Below are positions 63,422-64,000 of a stretch of 64,000 bases of DNA, piece by piece. This stretch comes from Bradyrhizobium cytisi (GTDB lineage Bacteria; Pseudomonadota; Alphaproteobacteria; Rhizobiales; Xanthobacteraceae), in NCBI RefSeq assembly GCF_008123515.1, contig NZ_VSSR01000045.1, positions 1-64,000 on the forward strand, given 5' to 3'. The notes under the pieces are model-generated. The model worked only from the letters and a program-made list of their open reading frames with translations, did not search any database and was not told where the DNA came from. The position numbers and the translations under genes were made by a program. The stretch's first letter is position 1. The number at the start of each line of letters is the position of its first letter.

Positions 63422-63438
63422 GTGAACGACCTTTACAT
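63420..63438. promoter_or_regulatory. TetR operator overlapping its own start codon
   Basis: ATGTGAACGACCTTTACAT has 7-bp arms (ATGTGAA and TTTACAT) that pair except for one base. It shares 15 of 19 positions with the site upstream of DUF2852, covers the ribosome-binding region and reaches the first two bases of the tetR start codon. Occupancy would block translation initiation as well as transcription; that is inference. Confidence 0.65.
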
Positions 63439-63548
63439 GAGCCGGCGGTCAAGGTCACTAGCGGCGATGGGGCTTGATCAACCCGTACTTCCACGGTCAG
63501 GCCAGGGCCGATGCGGCAGCATCGCGCCCGGACACGACGTTCTCGGAC

Positions 63549-63914
63549 CTACATCTGCGGGAGGGCCAGCACGGGCATGACCTCGACGGCCTCGCCGGGA
63601 AAGATCGCGAAGTGCGGATGGTTCTCGAACAGTTTTGCAGCAGCCTCCTGCGAGGCAGCCCGCACCACCGTGAAACCGGTCAGCGCATTGCTGACCTCGG
63701 TGATGCCGCTCGCATCGATCTTGCGGGTCTTGCCGAGCGGACCGCCGATCTCGACGATGACGTCCTTGTGCTTCTCGACCCAGCCATGCCAGGCGGCCAT
63801 GCCCTCGCGCTCCCTGGCCTTCCGTTCGGCCTCGGGAAGCGCGTTCCAGGCCGCCATTTTCGACCCGCTCATGCTGCCGAGGTAGACGGCGAGAAATTTG
63901 TGTTCGGCGCTCAT
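63549..63914 (-). CDS. YCII-like small protein
   Basis: This 121-residue protein has the alternating strand/helix pattern of the YCII/dimeric alpha-beta barrel group (FLAVYLGSMS, then WHGWVEKHKDVIVEIGGPLG and HFAIFPGEAVEVMPVLAL). Such proteins are small dimers, some acting on chlorinated compounds, most unassigned. It begins at 63914, has no membrane segment and stands alone between the TetR gene and the window edge. Confidence 0.72.
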   Translation of the reverse strand: MSAEHKFLAVYLGSMSGSKMAAWNALPEAERKAREREGMAAWHGWVEKHKDVIVEIGGPLGKTRKIDASGITEVSNALTGFTVVRAASQEAAAKLFENHPHFAIFPGEAVEVMPVLALPQM

Positions 63915-63973
63915 CGGTTCTCTCCCATGTTGATGAATGGACGACAGCCGCGCTTCCGGCGCGACCGCCGTGG

Positions 63974-64000
63974 TTAGGTCTTCAGATCGTCGAAACCGGC
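63974..64000 (-). CDS. Possible 3' end of a gene cut by the window edge
   Basis: The last 27 nt read on the minus strand as AGFDDLKT followed by TAA. The position right after the YCII-like gene on the same strand, 60 nt upstream, would fit a neighbouring gene, but with eight codons only it cannot be judged. Confidence 0.2.
   Translation of the reverse strand, partial: AGFDDLKT

Overview
This window is chromosomal DNA from a high-GC alphaproteobacterium. It is most probably a Bradyrhizobium or close Nitrobacteraceae relative, judging by the gene families (DUF465, DUF882, DUF1036, DUF1244, DUF2312/GapR and DUF2852 proteins, split pntA, an aa3-oxidase subunit IV of only 50 residues) and by two intergenic palindromic repeats of a kind I associate with that genus. 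Nearly all of it is ordinary, densely packed core chromosome. I see no rRNA, tRNA, CRISPR array, insertion sequence or prophage.

Layout. 0-5 kb (minus strand): a polyamine-type ABC transporter (ATPase plus two permeases, no binding protein) behind a divergent GlpD-like flavoprotein. 5-11.3 kb: a PAS/GGDEF/EAL protein, an LhgO-like oxidase, a divergent pair of DUF465 proteins, two small unknowns and a GGDEF protein. 11.3-16.1 kb: purE-purK, aquaporin Z, rpsU, a TPR lipoprotein and a membrane-anchored low-complexity protein. 16.1-21.7 kb (minus): a cation/proton antiporter, cupin, hydrolase, the pntAA-pntAB-pntB transhydrogenase and oxidase subunit IV. 21.8-26.1 kb: an AbrB/Doc toxin-antitoxin pair with a long palindromic operator, an M3 oligopeptidase and an NtrC-type regulator. 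26.4-33.8 kb: an L,D-transpeptidase, a DUF882 cell-wall protein, a cyclase-TPR protein, GapR and DUF1244. 33.9-36.8 kb: DUF1036, pyruvate kinase and a TetR regulator. 37-45.6 kb: five large polytopic membrane proteins (GT-C glycosyltransferase-like), two of them a tandem duplication, plus a Flp pilin. 45.6-46 kb: two palindromic repeats. 46-58.4 kb (minus): ftsH, tilS and the Tol-Pal envelope system. In it tolB and pal are separated by a membrane GGDEF/EAL protein and a FeeM-like N-acyl amino acid synthase. 58.7-64 kb: DUF2231, an SDR with an altered active site, a candidate small RNA, an acyl desaturase, a broken small gene, DUF2852 and a second TetR regulator with matched operators, and a YCII-like protein.

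How it fits together. Envelope maintenance (Tol-Pal, L,D-transpeptidase, DUF882, FtsH, GT-C enzymes), nucleotide second messengers (three c-di-GMP proteins and one cyclase) and redox/energy balance (transhydrogenase, oxidase subunit, pyruvate kinase) dominate. The observations most worth following are the paired 19-bp operators of the TetR regulator near 63 kb, the interrupted tol-pal cluster carrying a possible signal synthase, the GlpD-like enzyme lacking all three expected substrate-binding basic residues, the Doc toxin with Tyr in place of its catalytic His, and the promoter-terminator unit near 60.4 kb. I did not find a clearly new multi-gene defence or biosynthetic system.
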